In this document: positions 10,559-23,527 of the stretch, one piece after another
Numbering within the stretch: position 1 is the stretch's first letter
How the letters are laid out: the number at the start of each line of letters is the position of its first letter
Assembly: GCA_963682175.1 (NCBI GenBank)
Contig: OY821792.1
Location: 1,811,501 to 1,875,500, forward strand
DNA length: 64,000 nucleotides
Source: Triglochin maritima
Taxonomy: Eukaryota; Streptophyta; Magnoliopsida; Alismatales; Juncaginaceae
Reading direction: 5' to 3'
Translations under genes and position numbers: made by a program
The notes under the pieces: model-generated
Told to the model about the DNA's origin: nothing
What the model saw: only the letters and a program-made list of their open reading frames with translations
Database searches by the model: none

Positions 10559-11657
10559 TGATATTAATTGATAAACAACGTAAATTTCAAAAAAATAAAA
10601 ATAAAATATTAATTGATAACTTTTGCTTCTTTTGTTATAGTAACTAATCTGCTTAAACTCTACTCTCTAATAGAGCACGTGTGGCTTTGTAAACTTAAGA
10701 GGAGTTTAGTAGTGGTTGTTACCGTTGGTAGTGGGACCCACGCCTAACGGGTAGAAGATCTGAGAGTGGAGAACAGAAAACTTAAGTTGAGATGGACGGT
10801 GTCGAGATCAGTTGGCTCAGCAGATCCGATTAACCGAGTTAGACAAAAGGTCTAACAAATAATTGAATTCACCCAGAGTTGTTAAAATCCAATTGACATC
10901 AGTTTAATTGCATTAGTCACACTACTATCACAACTAATATGGCTTCATAAAGGTGGTAACTAAAGAAGGTATACCAGACAAATTAATTACACTAGATTTT
11001 TTCGGGAACTGGATTTCACATAAACATGTCATTAGTTAAGAAACAATTCACATGCCACTAGGCAGAAAATTATTAAAAAGGGAGATTCTAAAACACCAAG
11101 ATAAGATTCTTTTCTAGTTTCCTAGAGTTCAGCTTATAGCAAAGAAAGGCATTACTTTATTTCTGACATTAACTAAGAAAATAACAATAATTTGAAACTA
11201 AAGCCAATTACAAAGATCGAGGAGAACATCCTCTGCATAACATGATACATAATGAAATTGAGTTAAGTACTTAAGTGGATATAAATGACAAACAATAAGA
11301 AAATGAACCATACCTTTAAAAACAAATGTTACGTGGAAAAAAATAGTACCAAAACAATGTTATTCTCTTCTATATTTTGAAGCGAAATTCGCAGATCCTG
11401 TAATTGAAACATCATCACAAGTGAAGAGAATATTACAGTTGAGTTTTTTCCTGACCAATTAGATTTCATTGAACAAAGCAAAGAAAATAAAAGTCTAAGT
11501 TATGAGCCCACAACACAACCCTCTAAAGTTTACAAAGCGAATTGCTCTACAAGAGTTTGAGCAGATAAGTTATGAACTTATGATGACAAAACAATGAAAC
11601 ACATATCATCATAAACTCCAAGAAGAAGAGAACATCATAGTCAGGCCAACTTTCTTC
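10559..11657. other. Spacer between two PPR relics
   Basis: AT-rich, no supportable ORF, RNA gene or clear repeat boundary. A short GC-richer stretch at 10690-10860 contains no readable domain. Confidence 0.4.
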
Positions 11658-13284
11658 TTACAATTTTTCACCTTTGCATCGTTGATACCACCCATTGCAA
11701 AGCCCCACCGCTTCGAGTCTCTTATCTTCACGCCCCAACTTATACTATGCCTCCATGGCAGCCATACTCTCAAGTGGATGTGGGTTTTCTTCGCATACTT
11801 TCCATATCCGTTCCACTTCATCGACTTTGCCAAGTTCAGCATACAAAGGTAGGAGCACACATGCAGAACGATTTTCGGCCATGTCAGTCCCTTCTATCTC
11901 CTTCAATATGGACTCAGCCTTTTCATGAAAATTTCCTTGTATGTAATACCTCGCAACTGAAGCTCGAAATTCTCTCTCAACTGGTTCTCCACGTCTCTCA
12001 ACTGGTTTTGTCAAGATGCGATATGTGAAATCAGTTGGTAACACGTTTTCCTTCTCCATCATCAGTAAAACGTTAGCTACGTTATTTTGACAAATCCACT
12101 TGTACGATAACAGCAGAAGATTGCAAACAAAGGCTGTTATTTGGAAACCTAGACTTCTCATCTTGTTGAACACTTCCTCGGCTTTCATGAATTGATACTC
12201 CCTAACACAACATTCCAATAGAGATCGGTAGACAACTTCAGATTTGAATTGTTCGGGGATTTTTCCCAAGTACTCCTCAGCCTCATCCAGATCTTTTACC
12301 ATACCAATCACATAAACTCGATCCCTGTAATCTCTTTCTTCCATCACAATATGCCTGTTTTCTTCTGACCATTCCGACAGCTGCAAAAATATGAAAATAA
12401 AAATTGCTTTAGTAGATAAATCATTACTATTTTAAAAGAAAATACAAACAAGCATATAATAAGATGTTGCATAGCTAGAGCTTGAAAGATGTAGAAATTC
12501 GTGAATTGCCTTGTAGTATATGGTTGGTAAATATATGTTAAAAGGCTCGAACTAAGCAGATGGTTAGCATAATAGATCAAAAAAGACATACATCCAAGTC
12601 AGAACCATATAATGCCATTGACTACAAATGTTAAAAGTAGAAAATTTACAAATACTAAACCTTGTGCATGGAAGGTGGCCAAATATCATTCAAGCACACT
12701 AAAGAAAAATGCAAGAGAGATTGAGCACGTCATTATTTAGACATCTGAGCGAATGAAGATGTAGAAAAGAGCAATACGAAGCTTATAAAATATAACAAAG
12801 TTAAGAAAGAATATAAATGCATGCATAATGAAACAGTGCATTCTACTCCGATATTAACTTCGCTTCCTAATTTCCAAGTGTCGACAGAATATTTTGAAAC
12901 CAACAAAATCTCACAAAAATGAAATGGTGAACCAGAAAAAACTCAAAAAACCAAGAATAAATCACCAGGTTAACTATTATGATGGTTTAGGAGACCAGAA
13001 GTACCTCGAGTGCTAATGTAGGGTTATGCCATTTCCGCATTAGATTGTACATGGCAGTGTCAATCTCCTCCCGGTCCAAAGGATGACCTTCTTTCATATA
13101 GTCATCAAGAGCTGCGCGAAGTTCTGGGGCATCTAGGTCGGAACATTCAAGCTCCACTATAAGCTTATGAAACGAACCACGTATCCCAGCAACAGTTCCA
13201 CCATAAACTACTTCAAAGTAATGATCCATTTCACAAAGCACATCTATTATGTCCATTCCTGGCTCAGTATCACTGTCACTGGCG
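11658..13284 (-). pseudogene. P-type PPR gene (mitochondrial PPR family), truncated; two exons readable
   Basis: Exon A is 13284-13005: the acceptor (TTGCAAG) is at its start and a GT donor at 13004. It encodes the domain preceding the PPR array (ALDDYMKEGHPLDREEIDTA). The intron is 13004-12381 with a TTTTTGCAG acceptor. Exon B starts at 12380 with LSEWSEENRH and reads PPR helices including EEVFNKMRSLGFQITAF, FTYRILT and LYAELGKVDEVERIWKVCE. A TAG at 11745 replaces the conserved Trp after MAAMEA, and similarity fades by 11658, so several C-terminal repeats are missing. One internal PPR block is also deleted. The family resembles Arabidopsis At1g80270/PPR596 and At1g15480 as I recall them; such proteins act on mitochondrial RNA. 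A solo LTR lies immediately upstream of exon A. I judge it non-functional. Confidence 0.8.
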
Positions 13285-13303
13285 CTTGCAAAATAAATAA
13301 AAC

Positions 13304-15093
13304 TGTAATGTCCTCGAAAGCGGAAGAAATTTATTTTTTTAATAAAACACAACACGAGGATATTACCGAAGAAAATGGACAACTGGTGCACCAACATATA
13401 TAAAATACATATCTGAGAGTTTTACAAAAGTGTGATTACAACAAAAGATAAGGAAAATGTACATGTAATCACTCGGACCTCAAAACAAGGAAAGCAGGAT
13501 CTGGCCCCGAAAGCACTCCGCCTCAGTCACCACCTCCTAAACGCCGCTCACGACCTGACATAAAACATGAATATGCCTGAGTTTCCCATGAGGAAACCCC
13601 GTATGTCAAACCTCTATCACAATAAATGAACTAGACATCTAAAGCATGTATAGTATGGAATGCAATGAACAATCAACGTCTCACTGGGTCCACGGGAACT
13701 CTCTCCCTACCACAGTAGACACCAAACCGTGACGGGTCTCGCGGGTCCTCTAGCCCAACCCTCACACGTGCCCCAGGCACCACAGCCGGAAACATCCTCG
13801 GCTACAACACACGTGCCCCAGGCACCACAGCCGGAAACATCCTCGGCCACACGCTGGATCACTCTCAGGTCGGTATCGTCTGTACCGCTGCCATCTTGAG
13901 CTGCTCCAGAAGACCACTCTCAGGCCGGCACCGTCACCCCTCTAGGGCCGGAGATCCGTTGTCATCTTGAGCTGGCCCCACACACGAACCACCCTCAGGC
14001 CGGCACCGGTCACCCCACTAGGGTCGGAGATCCATTGCCTTCTTAGGCTGGCCCGACAACACTCATGAACCACTCTCAGGCCGGCACCGGTCACCCCTCT
14101 AGGGTCAGAGATCCGTTGTCATCTCGAGCTGGCTCCACAACGCAAAAACACACAAAAAACGTATCAAACGGCAAAGGGGTCCCGTTCGATCGAATTCGAC
14201 CAGTGAAAACTCATGCCACAGTAAAAAGTACCAACGGTCGAACCACACACATTCACCGGTCGACCGAAAATGGTCAGTACCAAAATCCAAATCCATCAGA
14301 AAACACCGATCAACCGAACCATCTCGCGGTCGAACAAACTTTAAGTTATTTTAATTCGTCGGTCGAACGAGTCAACTAGGCGGTCGACCGTTTGGATGGT
14401 CAACGCCCCCAACCGACCTACAACAGTGCTTTCGGTCGACCGGCAAAGGGGTCCCGTTCGACCGAAAACACCCAGAGTCTTCATCCCTCGCTCAAAATGT
14501 ACTACCGGTCGACCACCACCATGATATCGTTCGACCGGTACAAGGGATTTCACCCAATTTACTCTACGATCGGTCGACCGTACCATCACACCGGTCGACC
14601 GTTCACAGTGCAGAACGCAGCTGCACGGTCCGACGAGCCCTCCGGCCTACCGTCGACCACTCCAACACTCACCAAAGCATAAGTGAGCATTAAAGTAAAG
14701 CTTGACATACCTTGAAGACTTGAAGAAGTCTTCGAAGACCCAACGGCGAGCTTTTCCTCGCAAAACACCTTCTCCGGCGAATTCCAACCGAGCAACGATA
14801 TATTCCTCTCCAGTGAACGTCCGAGCTTCACCTTGCCTTCCGAGAACCACTCCTTGAGCACCTCTGCACGCCGAAGATCTGATCAGAGAGAGGGAGAGGG
14901 TTTGAGCGGGAGAGAGAGAAAATGCAAGAGAGAGAGAGAGTAACACTCACCAACATATACTCTTCTCCTCTAATCTCCACCATCCATCACATCTCTTCCA
15001 AAACAATCCCAGCCCTCCATCTAAAACTACCAATTAAACACCTAATCAAGGCCAAAACATGATTAGTCCTAAGTAAGGATTTAGGATATTACA
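13304..15093 (-). mobile_element. Solo LTR of a chromovirus-type Ty3/gypsy element (1790 bp)
   Basis: Minus strand begins TGTAATATCC and ends CATTACA. Perfect 5-bp target duplication AAAAC at 13299-13303 and 15094-15098. The end sequence (TGTAATGTCCTCGAAA on the + strand) is shared with the LTR at 7658. It carries the conserved hairpin at 13574-13605 and a dense cluster of GGTCGACC palindromes at 14160-14610. No internal region remains, so it is a product of LTR-LTR recombination. Confidence 0.9.
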
Positions 15094-16496
15094 AAAACAA
15101 CTCAAGAATGGAACAAGTTCTACGGACTGACAAAGTCAACATCAAGATTCAATGATTCATAATGTGAAACATGTGGTACTTAGAAGGGTATAAAATGTAA
15201 ATCAGTCCCTCTTAATTCACCAAGGGAATTGGTATGAAATAGTTATTTCTTAAGAGAAACAGTGGTTTCACACGAGGCTACTTCAAGCCTTCATTAAAAA
15301 AATTGCAAAACAAGCCAAAAGAGAATAAATACTGGTAAAGTTTGAAACTAACATTGAAAATGTGATTTACAAGCTCTATGGATGACGGTAACAAGTAAAT
15401 AAATGACGGAACTACTTATCGACAGAACCAGTCAGATATTGCGTAATCTGCATATAAGATGAAATTCAAATCAAACTATCTTATAAAAGATATCAAAGAC
15501 GCTAAAGACATGTGTTAACCATGTTATTGACTTCTTTACTAACTTTTTTTAAAAAAAATAAACCTTTGTCATTCAATTCGTGGTTTTGGAACCCAAACGA
15601 CCATCGAACCAATTTGGTCCACGATTGAGTTGACATTGTAATTAGCACACGGTTATTGGTTAAATAAAAGACGAACAATACGATGTGAATACATATTAAA
15701 ATTTGCTGCTTTTTCGGTCAAGAAGCAAACCTATCAAATTTATCACATTCTAGCATTCCTAACCTAGAGTTGCTTGCTCTTATCAAAGAAATAAAACTAA
15801 TAAATAAGAAGCATAAAAAGTGATCATACACAACACGATCACTACTGGGAACATAACAAAGGGATACATACTGGTCTTGTTGCCTTGAAGTTTAGACCCT
15901 ATTCCATATTTCCAGCAAAGAAATATAAACATCTTGTTTTGGATCTTCATATGCATTTTACTAAGGCTATTTACATTTTGAAAAACATAACAGTTGGAAA
16001 TTACTGTTTGGGTAATGAACAGAAATTGTTTAGCTAGAGCTATTGTTTGACACCTTCAACCAAATCATTTTCCACATCAAGAGTTCCAATTTTTTAGCAA
16101 AATAAACTCTAAAGTTGTCATTTCAGAAATTAGTTCAAAATAAACCTAAATTTCTATAATAAAAAAACTAGTCTTCTGCAGGTTACGAATTTGGTTGGAT
16201 AAACCCTAAATTTCAGACCATAGAATGAGAGAAATTCGTCCAAAACGAACCCTAAATTTCTGGTTCCACGACAAACAGAAGGCAAAGAAACAGAACACGA
16301 GATTCGATCGCAACAAACCCTAAAAACCCTAGCCTAGGATTTTTTACCTGATCTGGTCGACTTCACGAAACCCTAGGAATAACAAACCCTACCTGAACTT
16401 CAATTTGCCAGTAAACTAGTAGTGTTTTTTTCTAGTTAAGGTCAATTGTAGTTCAAAGTAAGGTTTGATTAGGACCGTATATGCGCGTCGGTGATT
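15094..16496 (-). other. Upstream intron and leader region of the minus-strand PPR copy
   Basis: Non-coding, but collinear in reverse complement with parts of 20.3-22.5 kb. For example 15560-15640 matches about 21960-22050, and 15840-15960 matches about 21560-21680. Several telo-box-like AAACCCTA motifs lie at 16220-16385, and a possible 5'-UTR exon end is at about 16345 (minus CCAGATCAG followed by GTAAAAAA). These are usual features of promoters of plant organellar-protein genes. Confidence 0.5.
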
Positions 16497-17008
16497 ATAA
16501 GGTTTACTCATGATCCTACCCGCCTAATTAAACGGTTCGTGGTTTGGTTAGAAAGTCATTTATTTTTTCCTCTACCCATGCCTCTACCAGTTCAATTTAA
16601 TGAAATGGTTTTGGACGGTTAAATAATTATATGGTTAAAACTTAATGGATACTAAAATCGATATAAGAATTTGATAAATGGTTAAATGGATAAAAACTTG
16701 TCAAACTTGTTAAAAACATTAAACATCCATAAATTTATAATCAAAATCTCAAAAATCCATAATCTAAACATCCACAAATTCATATAAAATAGCATCAACA
16801 TCCACACATAATAACAATAATAATACAAAAAATCATATGCATAATAAAATATTATATATATTCATTATGTTTCGCGGTTAAATTGACGGGTTAAATCACG
16901 TAACATTATCCGTCCATTTATTAAACAGTTATGATTTTTACAACCTGTAACCCTACCGGTCGGCTCGGTTAGGACGGTTAAACGGTTCTGACCCAACCAA
17001 CTTACAGC
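16497..17008 (-). repeat. Inverted repeat arm 1 (about 510 bp)
   Basis: Reverse complement of 18578-19107. Outer blocks are rich in GGTTAAACGGTT and CCGTTTAACCG, with an AT-rich core. The pair could be the central part of the PPR inverted duplication or two copies of a MITE family inserted in opposite directions. Confidence 0.75.
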
Positions 17009-18577
17009 TCTAGGTTTGATATTAAGACCTGAGAGTGTGATTCTAATTAATGATCACAATACAGATTAACGTATCGTGTCCGTATCAAACTTATTTACAA
17101 CCAACATGATTTGCACAAATCCAAACTCAACTCGTTTGTTATACGGTTGAAAAAGAAAACCCACCTCGAATCATCTAAAATCGTGTCACCCGACCCACAC
17201 CTAACCTATTTATGGCATAGGTCGTGTTTATGTATGGGTTATAATTACCCATATAACCGCTATTTATGATTAAAAAAATTTAACAATAATTACAATTTGA
17301 TTTTAAGGAGTTACCTGATCTGGTCTTGTTGAGTTCACAAAACCCTAGAAATGACAAAATTAGCATTATATTATACCAGAATTACAGTTTTTGTAAGTGT
17401 TTTGCTTGCAAATAGAGATGAGATCGATCAGGTTGGTTTGATTCGGGTTCGAGAGTCTTTTAAATCAAGCCAAACTAATACGTTTTTCATTAGGTCACCC
17501 AACTCGACATGAGAACAAATTTTTAAATCTTGAGTATATTCACCAAAAATAAAACCACACAAGGGTTTAGTTGAACGCAATGGGAGGCTCTGTTTTAAAA
17601 ATCGATCTGAAACGGAAATGCAATTCAGTTGGGTTCGATCGTGAACCCGGGAAATTTGATTGATTCACCCAAAAAAATGGTTTTTTTTTCTTACTGACTC
17701 GGTCTGAATTGGATTGGACCGGAAAAACTGATCAAATTGGCTAGTTCGATCATTCGGTTCAACAACAATTTGATGTCTTTAATTTAAAATATTAAAATAT
17801 CAAGAGAAGAAGTTTTAGTATTTTGGATAATTCTACTTGAACTTTCACTTTTCACATTTCATTACACTTTTGTTTTTTAAGTTTTTCAAGTTCTAGTTAG
17901 AGGAATATTTACGTTAATTCTTATGCATAGATGCAACTTCCTCTCATCGAGGATCTCTATAATCTCATCTTCAAAATGGAACTTGACATAGTGCTCCTCT
18001 TTGTGAGTTGCATTGTCTTGCAAATATAGGTGGCATCAGGGTGGTTTTGGATCAAGTTTGGGGATTTCTTAAACAAGTCAGATTGATAAAGAAGGTCAAC
18101 TCAAACTAAATATGTTTTCGTTAGGTCACCCAACTCGACGTGAGAACTATTTTTAAATCCCATGTTGGGTATATTCATAAAAATAAAACACACTAAAGTT
18201 TAGTTGATTAAAATAGGTGAACACAATCAGAGGACCAAGTATGACTGCAAATTTTATACGAAACACGATTACACGACCCAAACTCAACAACAGATAAAGA
18301 TTCTACACAATTAATAAATGAGTGTAAGCTTGCAACATAGTCGGAGTAATATCTATGTAAATAGTATTAGCATTTTACTTATCACAAAATACAATACTCT
18401 TAACACTAAAATTACATTTTAAATTTAAAAAAAACAAAAACAAATCTTAGTAGAGAATTTTAGTATTATGTTGATTACCATTATTATTGTTTAATTTAAA
18501 TGGGTGACAACCGACAATGGCTCATTGTCAGCTTGGAATTGTGAAATTTAGGTTTCGAGTTGTACCGTAAATGTAGG
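17009..18577. other. Spacer between the inverted arms, with an internal direct repeat
   Basis: No gene seen. Two blocks, about 17440-17580 and 18030-18200, share GTCACCCAACTCGAC and the following TTTTTAAATC and TATATTCA blocks in direct orientation. This is probably a duplicated relic of a non-coding repeat. A copy of the leader-like sequence at 16345 recurs near 17310 (TTACCTGATCTGGTC). Confidence 0.4.
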
Positions 18578-19107
18578 ATTGGTTAAAACCATTTAACCGC
18601 CCTAACCGAACCGACTGGTAGGGTTACGGCTTGTAAAAATCATAACTGTTTAATAAATGGACAGACAAGATTACATGATTTAACTCGTCTGTTTAACCGT
18701 TTAACTGTGAAACATAATAAATATATATAATATTTTGTTATATATACTATACACATATAATTATTTGTATTATTATTGTCATTATGTGTTGATGTTTGAT
18801 GTTGTTTTATATGAATTTGTGGTTGTTTAGATTATGAATTTTTAAGGTTTTGATTATGAATTTTGGGAGGTTTTGATGTTTTAATAAGTTTGACAAGTTG
18901 TTATCCATTTAACCATTTATCAAATTCTTATATCGATTTTAGTATCCATTAAAATTTAACAATATAACAATTTAACCGTCCAAACTATTTAATTAAATTA
19001 AACGGGTAGGTTCATGGGTAGAGTTAAAAATAAACGGATTTCAAACGGAATCACGAACCGTTAAATTAGGTAGTAACCGGTAAGGTCATGGGTAAACCCT
19101 ATAAATC
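18578..19107 (+). repeat. Inverted repeat arm 2 (about 530 bp)
   Basis: Matches the reverse complement of 16497-17008 throughout, with moderate divergence. It ends just before the predicted first exon of the plus-strand PPR copy. Confidence 0.75.
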
Positions 19108-19295
19108 TCCCCTTTACCGTCATGGGTAAATGGTTATTAAACTGGGTAGTTGATTACTAAATATTCGGACGTAAAAAGATGGAAAGTGTGGAATTTTGTT
19201 GTTAATTTTGTAAGTAACTATACGTAATATTGTAAATATAAATACATATATATAATTTGGGAGGGTTTAGGGTTTTAGCTCCTAAAATCCATCCA

Positions 19296-22200
19296 ATGTT
19301 GCGCTTCGTAGATTCGCCAACTCCGTAAGGTATCAATCATCACCTCTGCCTACTCTCGACAATCTGATGTTTTGTTAATTTATGGTTTGTTGCCATTTTG
19401 GAGCTTTCGTTGTAGAGTAGACTACTACTAGTAGTATAGTAGTTGCCATTTAGGGTTTCGTTTGGTTTGGCATTTTGATTGTTGCGGTCGACCGAATTGT
19501 GAAATTTAGGGTTTCGTGCTTTCTGTAAAATGCATTTTGTCATGTACGAAAGGTGTCTCGGTATCGTTTGCCATTTTAATTGTTGCGTTCGACCGAATCG
19601 AGAAGTTTAAGGTTTCGAGAAGAAGTATAGTAGTTGTCCCATTTTCTGCCTTTTCTAACGTGGATTTTGTCATGTACGGAAGGTGTCTCGTTTTGGTTTC
19701 GTTTGGCGTTTTAATTGGTGTCATGTAGGAAAGTTAGTCTCAATTTCGTCTAGTTTGGTGTTTTATATGTGGGTTTGAGTGAATTGTGAAATTAAGGGTT
19801 TTGAGAAATATAATAGTTGTCCTGTTTCGTGTTTTTTCTAATGCACATCTTGTCATGTGTCTCAGTTTCGTCTGGGTTGGTGTTTTATTTGTTGCATTCG
19901 ATCAAATTGAGAAGTTTAGGGTTTATTATGAATGACATTGTAATTTCAATTGTGGAGAACCAAAAATAAACTAGTTTCTGTTTTGGGAAATATAGTAGTT
20001 TGAAGTTGGTTGCTTATTCGGATTTTCAATCTATCATCTTTTGAAGATTCTTTAGCTGAACTTGCACTGTAGAGACTGAATTAGTTACCTTTCGGTGCTA
20101 ATTCACATCACATCACTTGAAAACTTACATCAAAACCTTAGAATCCTCTAATAACCCTAACATTCCTTTCAAACTTCAGTTCTCTACTTGCACTCGCCGA
20201 GTGATGTGAGACAAGTACACAACTTGTTGTTTTATTTCTCCAGAAGTGGAGGGGTTTAGTGAGTTAAAACATATTCTCAAAGATTCAGAACAAGATGTTG
20301 ATAATGTTCTTCGGCCAGATAGAGAATAGGATTGCAGGTTTTGCTACAATCAGTACAATTAATGTTCGGAATAGGTTAGGTTGCTATGTTTTCCAGGAGT
20401 GATTTTAGTGTGTAGGATCTCATTTTTGTATTTCCGTTACTAGTTTCAGATGATAAAAAAAAACTTCACAATCGCTTGTTATCCTTCTGAAATAAGCATT
20501 TTATAGTATTTAATACCTGCAAGAGACGAAGTTATCATGCAAGGGTTTCTCGAATTTGTTCTGTTAGGCAGGAAGCATCTATCCATGGTTCAGGAGCAGA
20601 ATCATCTTTTTTGCTGGAAATAGTTTTCAGCCAAAGATGTTATCTGCCGGCCGATTTTCCTTTCCTCTCAAGCATATTTTGAGTTATAAGACGCAGGCTG
20701 GTGCAAGCACCAGTGGCGATGAATCTTGTTGGAAAGGTGGCTTTGAACAAATTTGTAACCCACAATGCCTAGGAAATAGGGTAGTAAGGTGGCTGAAATC
20801 TCTCATATGTGGAAGTTTAAGTTTCTTAGGTCGTTGTATCTGGACAAAATGGGAAAATAAGTGTTTATTTCAAGGATGAAACTCACATTCTCCCCATTGC
20901 CCCCTGTCGATCTCTTGTTAGGATGGAAATTGAGGGAGTAAGAGATATTGAGAGAATTGGAGAGTTTTTTATACAAATGTAGGCTTCAAGTTTCGTTTCA
21001 AGCTGAAGGGAAATTGTGAATAACCGAGGGAAGCACTTTTTTTCTTATCTCATTTGAAGCATAGGGATGAAGCCAAAATTTAAATTGATAGTGGACTTTT
21101 GTAAGTCATATCATGTTCATTTTCTTTTTCCTATTGTCAGATCACACTTGGTTGTGTGACCCATATGATACCTAGATTTTCCCCAAACTCTCTTAATTTA
21201 ATGTGTTTTTTCTGCTGTCCTAGTTCTAATCTGAGCAATGTCCATATGAACTAAAGGAGTGAAAATAAATAATTTGGATCAAAATATACAATAAGTGAGG
21301 TGGAAAGGAAAACCTAAAAACTTCACCTGGGTTAAACCCTTAGAATGCTCTTGAGACCCTAAAATCTCTTTGCCTTTTGTAAGCCATGGAAATGTCTACT
21401 TCCAGCTTCCTCCTTTGGTTGATGTCTTTGGTACTTGTCCAGGTTGGATGTGTGGTTTTTGTTCATTACTCAAGAAGCAGTTTCTTACTGTTTTATTTTT
21501 TGAAAAAATGTAAAGAGCTTTAGCAAAACGTATACAAACATTAAAAATAAGATGTTTACAATGTTTTGGTGGAATTATAGAATAAGGTTATACACAACTA
21601 GTACCGGGACAAATCATTTTGTTATATTTTCAGAAGTGATTATGTTGTGTATGATCGCATCTCATGTTTAACGTTTACTAGTTTCATTATTTTGGTAAGA
21701 GCGGGTCAGTGTGGCTGAGGAATACAAGTAACAATTAACAAAGATGGCATCTTTTATCCTTGACCGGAGCCGCAAGTTTAATATTTATATGTTCTTTGTT
21801 GCTCATTTTATTCTTTTAACCAAAACTAATGTACTGGTGTTTTACGTGTTTTTTTGTTCTTTAATATTGAACGAAATTTTGGTGTCAACAACTAACTATA
21901 TTATATGTTTCTGCTAAAAAAAATTATGTAACTAGAATTACAATGTCACAAGTCAGTGGTGGGATAATTGGTCCAACATCGGTTTGGGTTCCAAAACAAT
22001 GGATTCATGTAACAAAGGGTTAAAAAAAAGTAAGTGGCGCAGACCAATCAAATGTTTAACTAGAAACGCTTCGGGTCTTGAGCATCTTTCATGTCTTCTT
22101 GTTATGGATTGAAATTTTGCTGAAAGAACAATATCAGACCGCATGAAGTGAAATTGTTCAGCCATTTGTTTACTTGTTATTGCCTTCTAAAGAGTAAAAA

Positions 22201-23527
22201 CCCTGTAAAACACATTTTGAATATTGATTCAAAACCTTATGAGTTTGTAGTACTTGTTATGTTTTAGACTGCTTTACATTCTTTTATTGAATTTATTGAA
22301 GTTGCATCATGTGAAATCCCTATTATTTCATAAAGAACTTTTCACATACATTGTGTTGGTAAATTACTCAAGAACTAATTTACATGTTATGCCCTTCTAA
22401 TCATCTTGTTTTTCACTGTACAAATTTTTGTCCACTTGTTGATTTTGTAGAATTTGTTCCGTTTTGGTTTTATTTATTTGTAAGCACAAGAGAACCTGAA
22501 TTGGAAGATGGATTTTGTGAGCTTCAAATGCGTTGTGAAATGGATAAGTACTTTCAAGATGTCTCTCCTGGAACTGATGTTGAGAAATATGGTTCATTTC
22601 ATGAGCTTATAGTGCATCTTGATCATAATATGGGGATGGATACCCCACATGTTCGCACTGCTCTTGATAACTACGTGAAAGAAGGTAACTCTATAGGCCG
22701 GGAGGAGATTGCCGCTGCCATGCTCAATGTAATGCAGAAATGGCATAACTTTGCACTCGCAGTCCAGGTACTTTTGGCCCTCCAGACCCTTAATGATAGT
22801 TAACCTTATAGTTTAATTTTTTTTTGTTCATCAATTAATTTTTGTGAGGTTTTGGTTTGTTTCAAAGCATACTGTCAGGGCAACATAGTCAACAGTCGAC
22901 TGCTAAAAAAAGTCAAAACGGTTGGAAATTAGTAAGTGAATGATATCTGGCCAGCTTCCTTGCATAAGTTGTGTTTGTAAGTTTGCAATGTAGTTTTAAC
23001 ATTTGTATGCTTTAGCAATGCAATGGTTCTGCATCGGTGTATATTCCTTTGATATATTTTGTTAACTGTTTGCTTAGTTGCAGTCTTGATTTGGCATGTT
23101 TTTATCAACCGTATAATCCATGCTAGTTCTCGAATTTTGACATCTTGCCGGTTCTCTCTGTGCTGCATCTTGCATTTTAAAATGCTTGGATGCATTTCCT
23201 TCTAAATACTAATGGTTTACCAACTTATCATTTTCTTTTTATATTTCTGCAGCTATCTGAGTGGGCAGAAGAAAACAAGTTTATCAAGATGACAGACAGA
23301 TTATGGTTTTCGTGTTTATGCGATTGCTAGGGGAAAAGGTCTGTATAAGGCTGAGGATTACTTAGAAAGCATCCTCGAACAATTCAAAACTGAATTTGTC
23401 TACCGATGTCTATTGGAAAGTTGTGTTTATAAGTGTGAGGTCAAGAAAGTCGAGGAAGTGTTCGCCAAGATGAGAACCCTAGGCTTTGAGTAAACAACCT
23501 TTGTTTGTAATCTGCTGTTGTTTTTGG
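19296..23527 (+). pseudogene. P-type PPR gene copy (plus strand), disrupted
   Basis: Divergent partner of 11658-13284. A candidate first exon is 19296-19324 (ATG, then donor GTAAGG). A second degenerate exon lies around 20637-20770 (YKTQAGASTSGDES resembles the segment after the transit peptide in this family). Exon 22485-22767 is firm: acceptor TTTGTAAG, reading EPELEDGFCE and YVKEGNSIGREE, donor GTACTT. The next exon starts at 23253 (LSEWAEENKF). A frameshift near 23303 and a TAA after TLGFE (about 23491) break it, and similarity ends at about 23527 where a GTTAG-rich repeat begins. The rest of the PPR array is missing. The 485-bp intron corresponds to the 624-bp intron of the minus copy. 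It is a non-functional mitochondrial-type PPR relic. Confidence 0.75.
19440..19925 (+). repeat. Degenerate tandem repeat in the first intron of the plus PPR copy
   Basis: Three to four diverged units of about 135-180 bp, each with TTTAGGGTTTCG, a TTTTGTCATGTA block and GGTGTCTC. Two units contain GGTCGACCGAAT or GTTCGACCGAAT, the same core that is enriched in the LTRs. Confidence 0.6.

Noticed and set aside
14065..14682. Overlapping ORFs of 80-105 codons on both strands at 14.0-14.7 kb
   Set aside because: They arise from the GGTCGACC-rich, GC-rich part of the solo LTR, which has few stop codons in any frame.
16220..16385. Telomeric repeat tract
   Set aside because: AAACCCTA motifs are isolated and irregular; they fit telo-boxes of a plant promoter/leader, not an interstitial telomere.
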